Counted from the stretch's first letter, positions 1-6,528 are shown. The stretch: DNA of 6,528 nt from Syntrophaceae bacterium PtaB.Bin038 (GCA_002067855.1 MVQS01000144.1:1-6528); one strand, 5' to 3'. The notes: generated from the letters alone by a model not told the origin. A program made the numbers and translations.

Positions 1-74
1 GGCGTAGCTCAGTCGGTTAGAGCATGCGGCTCATATCCGCAGTGTCCGGGGTTCAAGTCCCTGCGCCGCCACCA
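1..74 (+). tRNA. tRNA-Met (anticodon CAT), probably elongator; first 3 bases cut off
   Basis: Cloverleaf read by hand. The D-arm starts at GCTC (7-10). The anticodon stem is 25-29/37-41 (TGCGG/CCGCA), with a 7-base loop at 30-36 and anticodon CAT at 32-34. The variable loop is 42-46. The T stem is 47-51/59-63 around loop TTCAAGT. The 3' acceptor strand is 64-70, then discriminator A71 and an encoded CCA at 72-74. Only four of seven 5' acceptor bases are present (1-4 pair with 64-67), so the gene begins three bases before the window; GGC is expected from the 3' strand. The anticodon stem lacks the three consecutive G:C pairs (GGG/CCC) typical of initiator tRNA, so this is most likely elongator tRNA-Met. 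A CAT anticodon read as Ile after lysidine modification cannot be fully excluded. Confidence 0.94.
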
Positions 75-83
75 GGAAACACG

Positions 84-115
84 AAAAGCCCGGTTTCGAG
101 CCGGGCTTTTTCTTT
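84..115 (+). terminator. Rho-independent terminator after tRNA-Met
   Basis: A perfect inverted repeat, AAAAGCCCGG (84-93) and CCGGGCTTTT (101-110), surrounds a 7-base loop and runs into a T-rich stretch (107-115). It starts 9 bases after the tRNA CCA, so it very probably ends the tRNA transcript and separates it from the hydrolase gene downstream. Confidence 0.88.
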
Positions 116-137
116 GGCGTCGGCCAAGGGGGGTGAC

Positions 138-776
138 GTGGAATCGGATTTCGATCCCCGCGTGATCGACACGGTGCTCTTCGACTTCGGGGGGGTGCTC
201 GCCGATGAGGGGTTTCGGGACGGCCTGGCCGCCATCGGCAGGCTCAGCGGCCTCGACGAGGAGGCGGTCGTCCGCCGGGGGCACGAACTGGTCGTGACGA
301 CCGGCTACGTCACGGGACGGTCGGACGAGCGGAGCTGGTGGGAGGCCCTGCGCGCCGAGGCGGGGGTCCGAGGCGACCCCGCGGGCCTGCGCGCGGAGAT
401 CCTCGGGCGGTTCACCCTCCGTCCGCGGATGCTCGACGCCGTGGGGCGCCTCCGGGGGCGGGGACTCACCGTGGGGATCCTCAGCGACCAGACGAACTGG
501 CTCGACGAGCTCGACGGGCGCCACGGGCTCTACGGGCGATTCGACTTCGTCTTCAACAGCTACCACATGGGCAAAAGCAAGAACGACCCGACCCACTTCG
601 ACGACGTCCTGAGGCTGCTCAACCGGCGGGGCCGGCAGGTGCTGTTCATCGACGACAACGCCGGCCACGCAGAGCGGGCCCGGCAGCGCGGGTGGGCGTC
701 CCTGCGCTTTCAGGTCGAGGGGGACGTGCTGGGGGCGCTTTCCGGTCTGTGCGGGGGGGCATCGCCGCGGTCGTGA
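138..776 (+). CDS. HAD-superfamily hydrolase (HAD-IA phosphatase-like)
   Basis: A soluble 212-aa protein with the complete haloacid dehalogenase motif set. Motif I is FDFGGVLAD, with nucleophile Asp16. Motif II is the Ser in GILSDQT (Ser116). Motif III is the Lys in MGKSKND (Lys146 or Lys148). Motif IV is the acidic pair in LFIDDNAGHA (Asp172-Asp173), which holds Mg2+. Residues 25-95 form a helical stretch of the size of a C1 cap. The family usually hydrolyses phosphate esters; the substrate cannot be read from sequence. The second Asp of the usual DxD motif is Gly18 (DFG), as in YihX-like members that start DLGN. The GTG start is chosen because AAGGGGGG (125-132) lies just upstream and the domain begins about ten residues later; earlier in-frame codons run through the terminator and tRNA. 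No promoter is obvious between the terminator and this gene. The specific function is unknown. Confidence 0.86.
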   Translation: MESDFDPRVIDTVLFDFGGVLADEGFRDGLAAIGRLSGLDEEAVVRRGHELVVTTGYVTGRSDERSWWEALRAEAGVRGDPAGLRAEILGRFTLRPRMLDAVGRLRGRGLTVGILSDQTNWLDELDGRHGLYGRFDFVFNSYHMGKSKNDPTHFDDVLRLLNRRGRQVLFIDDNAGHAERARQRGWASLRFQVEGDVLGALSGLCGGASPRS

Positions 777-790
777 GCGGGAGAAAAATC

Positions 791-820
791 TGGATTCGGC
801 ACGGTGCGGCATGGTAGGAT
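791..820 (+). promoter_or_regulatory. possible weak promoter for purB
   Basis: In the 84-base gap between the hydrolase and purB there is an extended -10-like string, TGGTAGGAT (812-820), with a poor -35-like TGGATT (791-796) 18 bases upstream. Neither element is close to consensus. purB may equally be transcribed from the preceding gene, since no terminator is visible in the gap. Confidence 0.25.
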
Positions 821-860
821 CCCCACGTCGTCCGACCGAACCCCCCATCACCGAGGAACC

Positions 861-2171
861 ATGATCCCGAGATACGCGCGCAAGGAAATGGAGGCCATCT
901 GGAGCCCCGAGAACCGGTTCCGGAAGTGGCTCGACATCGAACTGCTGGTCTGCGAGGCCCTCGCCGCCAAGGGGGAGATCCCCCGCGGGGCGCTGCGGAC
1001 CATCCGGGCGAAGGCCGGGTTCGACGTGGGGCGCATCGACGAGATCGAGCGGACCGTCAAGCACGACGTGATCGCCTTCCTGACCAGCGTGGCCGAGCAC
1101 GTGGGGCCGGACTCCCGGTACATCCACATGGGGCTCACGTCGTCGGACATCCTCGACACGTCGCTGGCCGTCCTGCTGAAGGAGGCCTCGGGCATCCTCC
1201 TGGCGGACATCGACCACCTGCTGGGGATCCTGAAAAAGAAGGCCCTGCGCCACAGGAAGACGCTCATGATCGGCCGGACCCACGGGATCCACGCGGAACC
1301 GGTGACGTTCGGGCTGAAGATGGCCGTGTGGCACCAGGAGATGCAGCGCAACCGCGAGCGCCTGGTTCGGGCCCGGGATGCCGTGGCCTGCGGGAAGATC
1401 TCGGGGGCCGTGGGGACCTTCGCCTTCGTCGACCCCGGCGTCGAGGAGCATGTCTGCCGGAAACTGGGCCTGACGCCCGAACCGGCGGCGACCCAGATCG
1501 TCCAGCGCGACCGGCACGCCGAGTTCTTCGCGACGCTCGCCCTGATCGCCTCGTCGCTCGAGAAATTCTCCACCGAGATCCGTCACCTCCAGCGCACGGA
1601 GGTGCGCGAGGCGGAGGAGTACTTCTCGCCGGGGCAGAAGGGCTCCTCGGCCATGCCCCACAAGCGAAACCCCGTCCTGTCGGAGAACCTGTCGGGCCTG
1701 GCGAGGCTGATGCGGGGCTACGCCCTGGCGGCCATGGAGAACATCGCCCTCTGGCACGAGCGGGACATCAGCCACTCCTCCGTGGAGCGGGTCATCGCGC
1801 CCGACGCGACGATCCTGCTGGACTTCATGCTGAACCGATTCGCGGGGCTCGTGGAGAACCTCGTCGTCTACCCCGAGCGCATGATGGAGAACCTCCGCCT
1901 GACCCGCGGGGTGATCTTCTCGCAGCAGGTCCTCCTGAAGCTCGTCGAGAGGAAGATGACCCGGGAGCAGGCCTACGCCGTCGTCCAGGAGAACGCCATG
2001 AGGGCCTGGCAGGAGGGGCTCGAGTTCAAGGACCTCCTGCTGGCCGACGAGCGGGTCCGGTCCGTGATGGGCCGCAAGGAGATCGAAGGGGTCTTCCGCC
2101 TGGAGAGTTTCCTGGAGAACGTGGACTACATCTACGACAGGGTGTTCGGAAGGAAGAGGGGAAGAAGCTGA
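861..2171 (+). CDS. purB: adenylosuccinate lyase
   Basis: A cytoplasmic, normally homotetrameric enzyme of the fumarase/aspartase superfamily. It makes two fumarate-releasing cuts in purine synthesis: SAICAR to AICAR, and adenylosuccinate to AMP. The product is 436 aa, the usual length of the short B. subtilis-type PurB. The superfamily signature is at residues 262-271 (SSAMPHKRNP), in the mobile catalytic loop. Other motifs are KHDV (His68), YIHMGLTSSD (His89 and the TSSD loop) and GRTHGIHAEP (His141). His68, His89, His141, Lys268 and Glu275 fall at the positions studied in the B. subtilis enzyme, so the active site looks intact. The ATG at 861 follows GAGGA (853-857) at good spacing and matches the family N-terminus (MIPRY). 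An in-frame upstream ATG at 804 would add 19 residues unlike the family. The last codons (RKRGRS) run into the purine-rich repeat that follows. The gene is convergent with nadB. Confidence 0.97.
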   Translation: MIPRYARKEMEAIWSPENRFRKWLDIELLVCEALAAKGEIPRGALRTIRAKAGFDVGRIDEIERTVKHDVIAFLTSVAEHVGPDSRYIHMGLTSSDILDTSLAVLLKEASGILLADIDHLLGILKKKALRHRKTLMIGRTHGIHAEPVTFGLKMAVWHQEMQRNRERLVRARDAVACGKISGAVGTFAFVDPGVEEHVCRKLGLTPEPAATQIVQRDRHAEFFATLALIASSLEKFSTEIRHLQRTEVREAEEYFSPGQKGSSAMPHKRNPVLSENLSGLARLMRGYALAAMENIALWHERDISHSSVERVIAPDATILLDFMLNRFAGLVENLVVYPERMMENLRLTRGVIFSQQVLLKLVERKMTREQAYAVVQENAMRAWQEGLEFKDLLLADERVRSVMGRKEIEGVFRLESFLENVDYIYDRVFGRKRGRS

Positions 2172-2267
2172 GAAGATCAGAAGCTGAAAAGTTGGGAAAA
2201 GAAGAAAACCGAATTGCCTTTTCCAAGGTTCCCAGCTTCACATCTTCCGAGGTTCCTTCCTCTCAGC
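2158..2267. repeat. imperfect inverted-repeat element between convergent purB and nadB
   Basis: The + strand is almost pure purine to about 2208, then pyrimidine-rich to 2264. The best arms are 2180-2201 and 2218-2239: seven perfect pairs GAAGCTG/CAGCTTC, some mismatches, then GGAAAAG/CTTTTCC, around a 16-base loop. Outer pairs continue the symmetry: GAAGAT (2172-2177) with ATCTTC (2242-2247), and GCTGAG (2167-2172) with CTCAGC (2262-2267). There are also direct repeats: AGAAGCTGAGAAG (2163-2175) against AGAAGCTGAAAAG (2179-2191), and AGGTTCC at 2226-2232 and 2250-2256. It overlaps both stop codons. It could serve as a bidirectional terminator, but no clean T-tract follows the hairpin. It may instead be a dispersed intergenic repeat. 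Confidence 0.5.
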
Positions 2268-3873
2268 GTCTCACAATCGTGTCCCGCTGCCAGTACCGGT
2301 CGTCCCGATCCGGATAATCCAGGTTGTAGTGCAGGCCCCGGCTCTCCTTGCGCATCATGGCGCAGGTCACGATGAGGTTCGCCACGACGGAGAGGTTGCG
2401 CAGCTCGAGCAGGTCCCGGGTGATCTTGAAGCTCCAGTAGTAGTCGTGGATCTCCTGGGCGATGAGCTCCATCCGCTTCTTGGCCCTCTCGAGCCGCTTG
2501 TTGGACCGCACGATGCCCACGTAGTTCCACATGCAGCGGCGGATCTCGTCCCAGTTGTGCTCGATCACGATGGACTCGTCGCTTTCCGTCGCGCTGCCGG
2601 ACTCCCAGTCGGGGATCGGCAGCTCCTCCTCCGGCGCGCCGGGAAGCAGCTCCCGGATCCTCTCGAACACCCGGTGGGCAAACACGACGCATTCCAGCAG
2701 GGAATTGCTGGCCAGGCGGTTCGCCCCGTGGAGGCCCGTGCAGGACACCTCGCCGGCGGCGAAGAGCCGGTCGATGCTCGTTTCCCCGTGGTCGTTCACC
2801 ACGACCCCCCCGCAGAGGTAGTGGGCGGCGGGAACGACGGGGATCGGGTCGCGGGACATGTCGATCCCGTACTGCAGGCAGCGGTTGAAGATGGTGGGGA
2901 ACCGCTCCATCAGGTAGCCCCGGTCGCGGTGGGTGATGTCGAGCAGCACGAAGTCGTCGCCGGACTTCTTCAACTCGATGTCGATGGCCCTCGCCACGAT
3001 ATCCCGGGGCGCGAGGCTCTTGAGCGGGTGATACTTCTCCATGAAGGTCGCGCCGTTCTTGAGCTTGAGCACGGCCCCCTCGCCCCGGACGGCTTCGCTG
3101 ATGAGGAAGGATTTCGCCTCGGGGTGGTAGAGGCAGGTCGGGTGGAACTGGATGAACTCCATGTTGGCGATGAGCGCGCCCGCGCGCCACGCCATGGCAA
3201 TGCCGTCGCCCGTGGCGATGTCGGGGTTCGTGGTGATGAGGTAGACCTTTCCCGCCCCTCCCGAGGCGAGGACGGTGAAACGCGCCCGGAAGGTGTCGAC
3301 GCGGTCGTTGTCGATGTCGAAGACGTAGGCGCCGAGGCAGCGGTCTCTCTCCTCCCGGGGCAGCGACGTCCGGCCCCGAACCTTGGACTCGCGGATCAGG
3401 TCGATGGCGAGGGAGTTCTCGTAGATCCGCACGTTGCCGAGGGACCGCGCCTTCTCGAGCAGGGCGCGTTCGATCTCCCGGCCCGTGGAGTCGGCCGCGT
3501 GGAGGACCCTGCGGCGGGAGTGACCGCCCTCCTTGCCGAGATCGTAGGGGGATTGGGCCCCGGCTTTCCGCGAGAACTGCACCCCCCACTCGATCAGCTC
3601 CGCGATGCGCTCGGGGGCCTCGCTGACGACGAACCGGACCACGTCCTCCCGGCAGAGCCCCGCCCCGGCGCGGAGCGTGTCGCCGATGTGGAGGTCGAAG
3701 CTGTCGTCGGCGTCCGTCACGGCGGCGATCCCGCCCTGGGCGTAGTTCGTCGTCGACTCCGTGGCGTTCTTCTTCGTGATGACCGCCACGGTGCCGTACC
3801 GGGCGGCCTTGATCGCGAAGCTCAGGCCCGCCAGGCCGCTGCCGATCACCAGAAAATCCGTCCTGATCTCCAT
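2263..3873 (-). CDS. nadB: L-aspartate oxidase
   Basis: FAD-dependent oxidation of L-aspartate to iminoaspartate, which NadA condenses with dihydroxyacetone phosphate to quinolinate in de novo NAD synthesis. No nadA or nadC is in the window. The product is 536 aa, normal for NadB. It has an N-terminal dinucleotide fold (VIGSGLAGLSFA, residues 9-20), the flavin-contact stretch NYAQGGIA (43-50) and EGGHSRRRVLHAADSTG (115-131). Catalytic-region motifs are FIQFHPT (His244), APRDIVARAID (Arg290), PAAHYLCGG (His351) and GLHGANRLASNSLLE (Arg386). These match the E. coli residues His244, Arg290, His351 and Arg386, and Glu116 corresponds to E. coli Glu121. A helical C-terminal domain spans about 430-536. 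These motifs favour NadB over the related SdhA/FrdA flavoproteins. The ATG at 3873 follows AAAGGGG (on the minus strand, 3889-3883). A TTG eight codons upstream lacks a ribosome site. The gene is divergent from tsaD. Confidence 0.97.
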   Translation of the reverse strand: MEIRTDFLVIGSGLAGLSFAIKAARYGTVAVITKKNATESTTNYAQGGIAAVTDADDSFDLHIGDTLRAGAGLCREDVVRFVVSEAPERIAELIEWGVQFSRKAGAQSPYDLGKEGGHSRRRVLHAADSTGREIERALLEKARSLGNVRIYENSLAIDLIRESKVRGRTSLPREERDRCLGAYVFDIDNDRVDTFRARFTVLASGGAGKVYLITTNPDIATGDGIAMAWRAGALIANMEFIQFHPTCLYHPEAKSFLISEAVRGEGAVLKLKNGATFMEKYHPLKSLAPRDIVARAIDIELKKSGDDFVLLDITHRDRGYLMERFPTIFNRCLQYGIDMSRDPIPVVPAAHYLCGGVVVNDHGETSIDRLFAAGEVSCTGLHGANRLASNSLLECVVFAHRVFERIRELLPGAPEEELPIPDWESGSATESDESIVIEHNWDEIRRCMWNYVGIVRSNKRLERAKKRMELIAQEIHDYYWSFKITRDLLELRNLSVVANLIVTCAMMRKESRGLHYNLDYPDRDDRYWQRDTIVRR

Positions 3874-3952
3874 GGATGCACGCCCCTTTCGCTTCAACTT
3901 ATACGCGTTTCACGCTTCAAATAAAAGGGAAAATGTGTTAGAACCCTCTGCC
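3874..3952. promoter_or_regulatory. divergent nadB/tsaD intergenic control region
   Basis: This 79-bp gap separates the two divergent starts and is clearly more AT-rich than its surroundings. On the minus strand TATAAG (3903-3898) could be the nadB -10 box, placing the transcript start near 3890 with the AAAGGGG ribosome site inside the leader, but no good -35 is seen. On the plus strand TCAAAT (3917-3922) with TTCAAC (3893-3898) is a poor promoter candidate for tsaD. The octamer CGCTTCAA occurs at 3890-3897 and again at 3913-3920, 23 bp apart. Between them lies the inverted repeat GCGT-TTC-ACGC (3904-3914). These could be operator half-sites, but no regulator can be named. Confidence 0.4.
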
Positions 3953-4957
<1,005 letters not shown>

Positions 4958-4961
4958 GCCC

Positions 4962-5429
4962 ATGGCAATCAAGGACAGGATCCGCGAATTCTACATCCGC
5001 TTCCTCAGCCTGAGCGGCTCCCCGCAGGAGATCGCCCGCGCGATGGCGCTGGGGGTCTTCATCGGCGCGACGCCGACCATCCCGTTCCACACGGCCCTGG
5101 TCATGGTCAGCTGCCTCGCGCTGAGGCAGAACATCACGGCGGCGATCCTGGGGGCGACGATCGTCTCGAACCCGCTGACGATCCCCTTCCTCTACCTGGC
5201 CGCGTACGAGCTGGGTGTCGTCGTGCTGGGGCTTCCCGCCAACCCGTTCGCCGTCGCCGGCTACGACATCCGGGCGATCCTGGAGATCGGGCTGCACATT
5301 CTCTACCCGATGCTGGTGGGGGGGGTGCTGCTCGCCGCCGCGTTTGCGGTCCCGTCCTACTTTCTCACCCGCCACGCCGTCGTCCGAATGAGAACCCGAC
5401 ATGCAGAGCCCGCTGAGCCTTCTCCGTAA
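4962..5429 (+). CDS. DUF2062-type small integral membrane protein
   Basis: A 155-aa protein of unknown function, recognised as DUF2062-like from the block around residues 18-43 (SGSPQEIARAM, then ALGVFIGATPTIPFHT) and from SNPLTIPFLYLAAYELG (69-85). An amphipathic, charged N-terminus (1-26) precedes hydrophobic stretches at about 28-53, 57-90 and 112-136, so two or three inner-membrane helices are likely. The tail (138-155) is basic and then Pro/Glu-rich, probably cytoplasmic. There is no signal peptide and no catalytic motif. The ATG at 4962 lies 4 nt after the tsaD stop and has no clear ribosome site, so translation is probably coupled to tsaD. Its last 29 nt overlap the start of rsmA in another frame, so all three are likely co-transcribed. 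No role can be assigned; the link to RNA-modification genes may only be operon placement. Confidence 0.86.
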   Translation: MAIKDRIREFYIRFLSLSGSPQEIARAMALGVFIGATPTIPFHTALVMVSCLALRQNITAAILGATIVSNPLTIPFLYLAAYELGVVVLGLPANPFAVAGYDIRAILEIGLHILYPMLVGGVLLAAAFAVPSYFLTRHAVVRMRTRHAEPAEPSP

Positions 5430-6249
5430 GCACGGCATCCGGCCGCGGAAGCGTCTCGGCCAGAACTTCCTGTGCGACCCCAACATCCTGGAGAAAATCG
5501 TCCGGATCGCAGGGGTGCGCGACACGGACACCGTCGTCGAGATCGGCTCCGGCATCGGCGTCCTCACGGCCCTCCTTGCGGCCCGGGCCCGCCGCGTGAT
5601 CGCCCTCGAGGTGGACCGGCGGCTCGTCGAGGTCCTGAGATCGGAGCTGGGGGGGCTCTCCAACGTCGCGATCGTCCACGGGGATGTTCTGGAGTACGAC
5701 TTTGCGTCCGCCCGGGCCGAAGGCGGAAAGGGGAGGGTCCGGGTCGTCGGCAACGTCCCCTACAACCTGTCGAGCCCGATCGTGCTGCGGCTTCTGGACT
5801 ATCGGGAGTCCGTCGATCGCGCGGTCCTGATGCTGCAGCGCGAGGTGGCCGATAGGCTGGCGGCCGCACCGGGGACGAAGGACTACGGCCCCCTGTCCGT
5901 CACCGTGTCGCTCTACACGGAGGCCCGGCTCGAGATGCGCGTGCCGGCTTCCTGCTTCGTCCCGCGGCCCGACGTGGAGTCCCGGGTGATCCGGCTGGAC
6001 ATGCGCCGGGAGCCCCTGTGCGGCGTCGACGACCCGGCCCTGTTCCGGGACGTCGTGCGGAGCTGCTTCGCCAGGCGGCGCAAGACGCTGCTGAACAACC
6101 TCCGGCAGTCCTCCCTGCCCGTCCGGCCGGAGGCGGTCCCCGCCGTCCTGGAGGAGCTCGGGATCGACGGGACGCGGCGGGCCGAGACGCTCACCGTCCT
6201 GGAATTCGCCGCCCTGAGCAACCGGATCGGACGCGGACAAAACCCTTGA
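5401..6249 (+). CDS. rsmA: 16S rRNA (adenine1518-N6/adenine1519-N6)-dimethyltransferase
   Basis: RsmA/KsgA uses S-adenosylmethionine to dimethylate two adjacent adenosines in the helix 45 loop of 16S rRNA, a late small-subunit maturation step. Its loss classically gives kasugamycin resistance. The product is 282 aa, normal for the family. Motifs: KRLGQNFL (17-24), SAM-binding EIGSGIGVLT (47-56), acidic Glu70 in ALEVDRRL, HGDVLEYD (93-100), catalytic NVPYNLSSP (118-126), CFVPRPDVESRVI (185-197) and the basic RRRKTLLNNL (225-234) of the C-terminal helical domain. All key residues are present. The ATG at 5401 gives the expected N-terminus before GQNFL; the upstream site is weak, fitting coupling with the overlapping DUF2062 gene. 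The TGA stop lies inside a consensus TTGACA -35 box for the next unit. No separate terminator follows before the panC attenuator. Confidence 0.97.
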   Translation: MQSPLSLLRKHGIRPRKRLGQNFLCDPNILEKIVRIAGVRDTDTVVEIGSGIGVLTALLAARARRVIALEVDRRLVEVLRSELGGLSNVAIVHGDVLEYDFASARAEGGKGRVRVVGNVPYNLSSPIVLRLLDYRESVDRAVLMLQREVADRLAAAPGTKDYGPLSVTVSLYTEARLEMRVPASCFVPRPDVESRVIRLDMRREPLCGVDDPALFRDVVRSCFARRRKTLLNNLRQSSLPVRPEAVPAVLEELGIDGTRRAETLTVLEFAALSNRIGRGQNP

Positions 6250-6274
6250 CAGTCCGCCGGTCTTCTGCTAATAG
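6246..6274 (+). promoter_or_regulatory. sigma-70-type promoter for panC, overlapping the rsmA stop codon
   Basis: A perfect TTGACA (6246-6251) contains the TGA stop of rsmA. After a 17-base spacer comes TAATAG (6269-6274). That hexamer matches only part of TATAAT, but the local string GCTAATAG is the only AT-rich patch in the area. The predicted start is around 6278-6281, at or just inside the 5' edge of the structured leader. The -35 is strong and the -10 moderate. Confidence 0.6.
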
Positions 6275-6277
6275 GGG

Positions 6278-6399
6278 GCCGCACCGCTTGGATCCCCCTG
6301 TGGGACCGGGACGGAGGGTTACCGCTCGAGAAGTGCGCTGCCGCCAGCAAGCCTCCCGTCCTGCACGGTGAGGCTTTTTTACGTTTCAGGGGCAGGGCC
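6278..6399 (+). promoter_or_regulatory. panC 5' leader: candidate pan-motif RNA with transcription attenuator
   Basis: Hand folding gives three competing structures. (1) Stem-loop 6284-6314: CCG/CGG, then CTTGG/CCGGG with two G-T wobbles, then TCCC/GGGA, around loop CCTGT. Two single adenosines bulge out, A6292 on the 5' side and A6311 on the 3' side. (2) A candidate antiterminator: GGACGGAGG (6309-6317) pairs with CCTCCCGTCC (6352-6361) with one bulged C. (3) The terminator at 6349-6380. Structure 2 shares bases with both others, so folding of 1 would release the terminator and switch panC off. The 'pan' motif, known from leaders of pantothenate genes including deltaproteobacterial ones, is described as one hairpin with two bulged A residues, often in tandem; only one copy is seen here. 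The assignment is from memory of that description, not a covariance-model hit. Confidence 0.62.
6349..6380 (+). terminator. intrinsic terminator in the panC leader (attenuator)
   Basis: AAGCCTCCCGT (6349-6359) pairs with ACGG, a bulged T, and GAGGCTT (6365-6376) around loop CCTGC, giving eleven pairs. The stem runs into TTTTTT (6375-6380). It lies 19 nt before the panC start and would stop transcripts from the local promoter and any readthrough from rsmA. Its 5' arm is shared with the candidate antiterminator, so it is probably conditional. The 3' strand CGGTG (6366-6370) could also pair with CACCG (6282-6286). Confidence 0.83.
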
Positions 6400-6528
6400 A
6401 TGATCGTCATCGAGAAAGCCAGGGAGATGCAGCAGTTCTCGGAGTCGCTGCGGCAGAAGGGGAAGCGGATCGCCTTCGTCCCGACCATGGGGTATCTCCA
6501 CCGGGGGCACCTGAGCCTCATGGAGGAG
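6400..6528 (+). CDS. panC: pantothenate synthetase, N-terminal fragment (runs off the window)
   Basis: PanC joins pantoate and beta-alanine using ATP, through a pantoyl-adenylate, in the last step of pantothenate (vitamin B5) synthesis; it is cytoplasmic. Only 43 residues of a family of about 280 are visible, but they carry its hallmark: FVPTMGYLHRGHLSLM (26-41), including the nucleotidyltransferase signature HxGH (His34 to His37) and the PTMG loop that binds ATP. The N-terminus (MIVIEKAREM) fits the family start. The ATG at 6400 is preceded by AGGGG (6388-6392) at 7 nt, immediately after the leader terminator. Regulation is probably by attenuation in that leader. Whether panB or panD follow cannot be seen. 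Confidence 0.94.
   Translation, partial: MIVIEKAREMQQFSESLRQKGKRIAFVPTMGYLHRGHLSLMEE

Noticed and set aside
1..74. Initiator tRNA-fMet
   Set aside because: The anticodon stem lacks the three consecutive G:C pairs of initiators; the first acceptor base is outside the window, so the C1-A72 mismatch cannot be tested.
804..860. Upstream ATG extension of purB by 19 residues
   Set aside because: The extra residues do not resemble PurB N-termini, and the ATG at 861 has a good GAGGA site and matches the family start.
9..1775. 588-codon open frame on the minus strand across the tRNA, hydrolase and purB
   Set aside because: Antisense shadow of high-GC genes. It has no domain motifs, is Pro/Arg/Gly-rich, and its C-terminal part RRRDLNPGHCGYEPHALTD is the familiar antisense translation of a tRNA-Met gene.
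926..2317. 463-codon open frame on the plus strand overlapping purB
   Set aside because: Out-of-frame shadow of purB with low-complexity Arg/Gly/Pro composition; purB itself carries all catalytic motifs.
2329..3924. 531-codon plus-strand open frame opposite nadB
   Set aside because: Antisense of a strongly supported nadB. It has no recognisable domain and a codon-bias-driven composition.
5365..6240. 291-codon minus-strand open frame opposite rsmA
   Set aside because: Antisense shadow; rsmA on the plus strand has a complete methyltransferase motif set.
6316..6324. GGGTTACCG resembling the 3' end of a c-di-GMP (GEMM) riboswitch
   Set aside because: The rest of the GEMM consensus, including the conserved tetraloop-receptor arm and the 5' CGCAAAG-like block, is missing.
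6278..6380. Free-standing small RNA such as 6S or SRP RNA
   Set aside because: There is no SRP apical GGAAGGAGCAGC-like loop, the length is too short for 6S, and the terminator/antiterminator overlap just before panC fits a cis-acting leader better.

Overview
This window is GC-rich chromosomal DNA of an ordinary bacterium. Third codon positions are mostly G or C, Shine-Dalgarno sites are recognisable, and the genes are housekeeping and cofactor genes. There are no transposases, phage genes or CRISPR repeats. The gene order, the GC-rich coding style and a pan-type leader before panC suggest a deltaproteobacterium in the broad sense (Desulfobacterota, perhaps Syntrophia-like). That placement is an inference; there is no 16S rRNA to confirm it.

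Layout. 1-115: a tRNA-Met(CAT) lacking its first three bases at the window edge, then a strong intrinsic terminator. 138-776 (+): a HAD-superfamily phosphatase-like hydrolase. 861-2171 (+): purB, adenylosuccinate lyase. 2158-2267: a purine-to-pyrimidine inverted-repeat element between the convergent genes purB and nadB. 2263-3873 (-): nadB, L-aspartate oxidase. 3874-3952: a short AT-richer divergent promoter region with a direct repeat. 3953-6249 (+): a tight three-gene unit of tsaD, a DUF2062 membrane protein and rsmA. 6246-6399: a promoter-like TTGACA overlapping the rsmA stop codon, then a structured leader. 6400-6528 (+): the 5' end of panC, cut by the window edge.

Functional threads. tsaD (tRNA t6A37 synthesis) and rsmA (16S rRNA dimethyladenosine) are universal RNA-modification genes, here joined by a small membrane protein of unknown role through a 4-nt gap and a 29-nt overlap. 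nadB (first step from aspartate toward NAD), purB (purine/AMP synthesis) and panC (pantothenate, hence CoA) are biosynthetic genes but belong to separate transcription units.

The most interesting feature is the panC leader. It can fold in mutually exclusive ways: a stem-loop with two bulged adenosines (6284-6314), a candidate antiterminator (6309-6317 with 6352-6361), and a clear intrinsic terminator ending in six T (6349-6380). This is the layout of a transcription-attenuating riboswitch. The double-bulged-A stem-loop, its place before a pantothenate gene and the likely taxon all fit the orphan 'pan' RNA motif. Nothing in the rest of the window looks like an undescribed multi-gene system.
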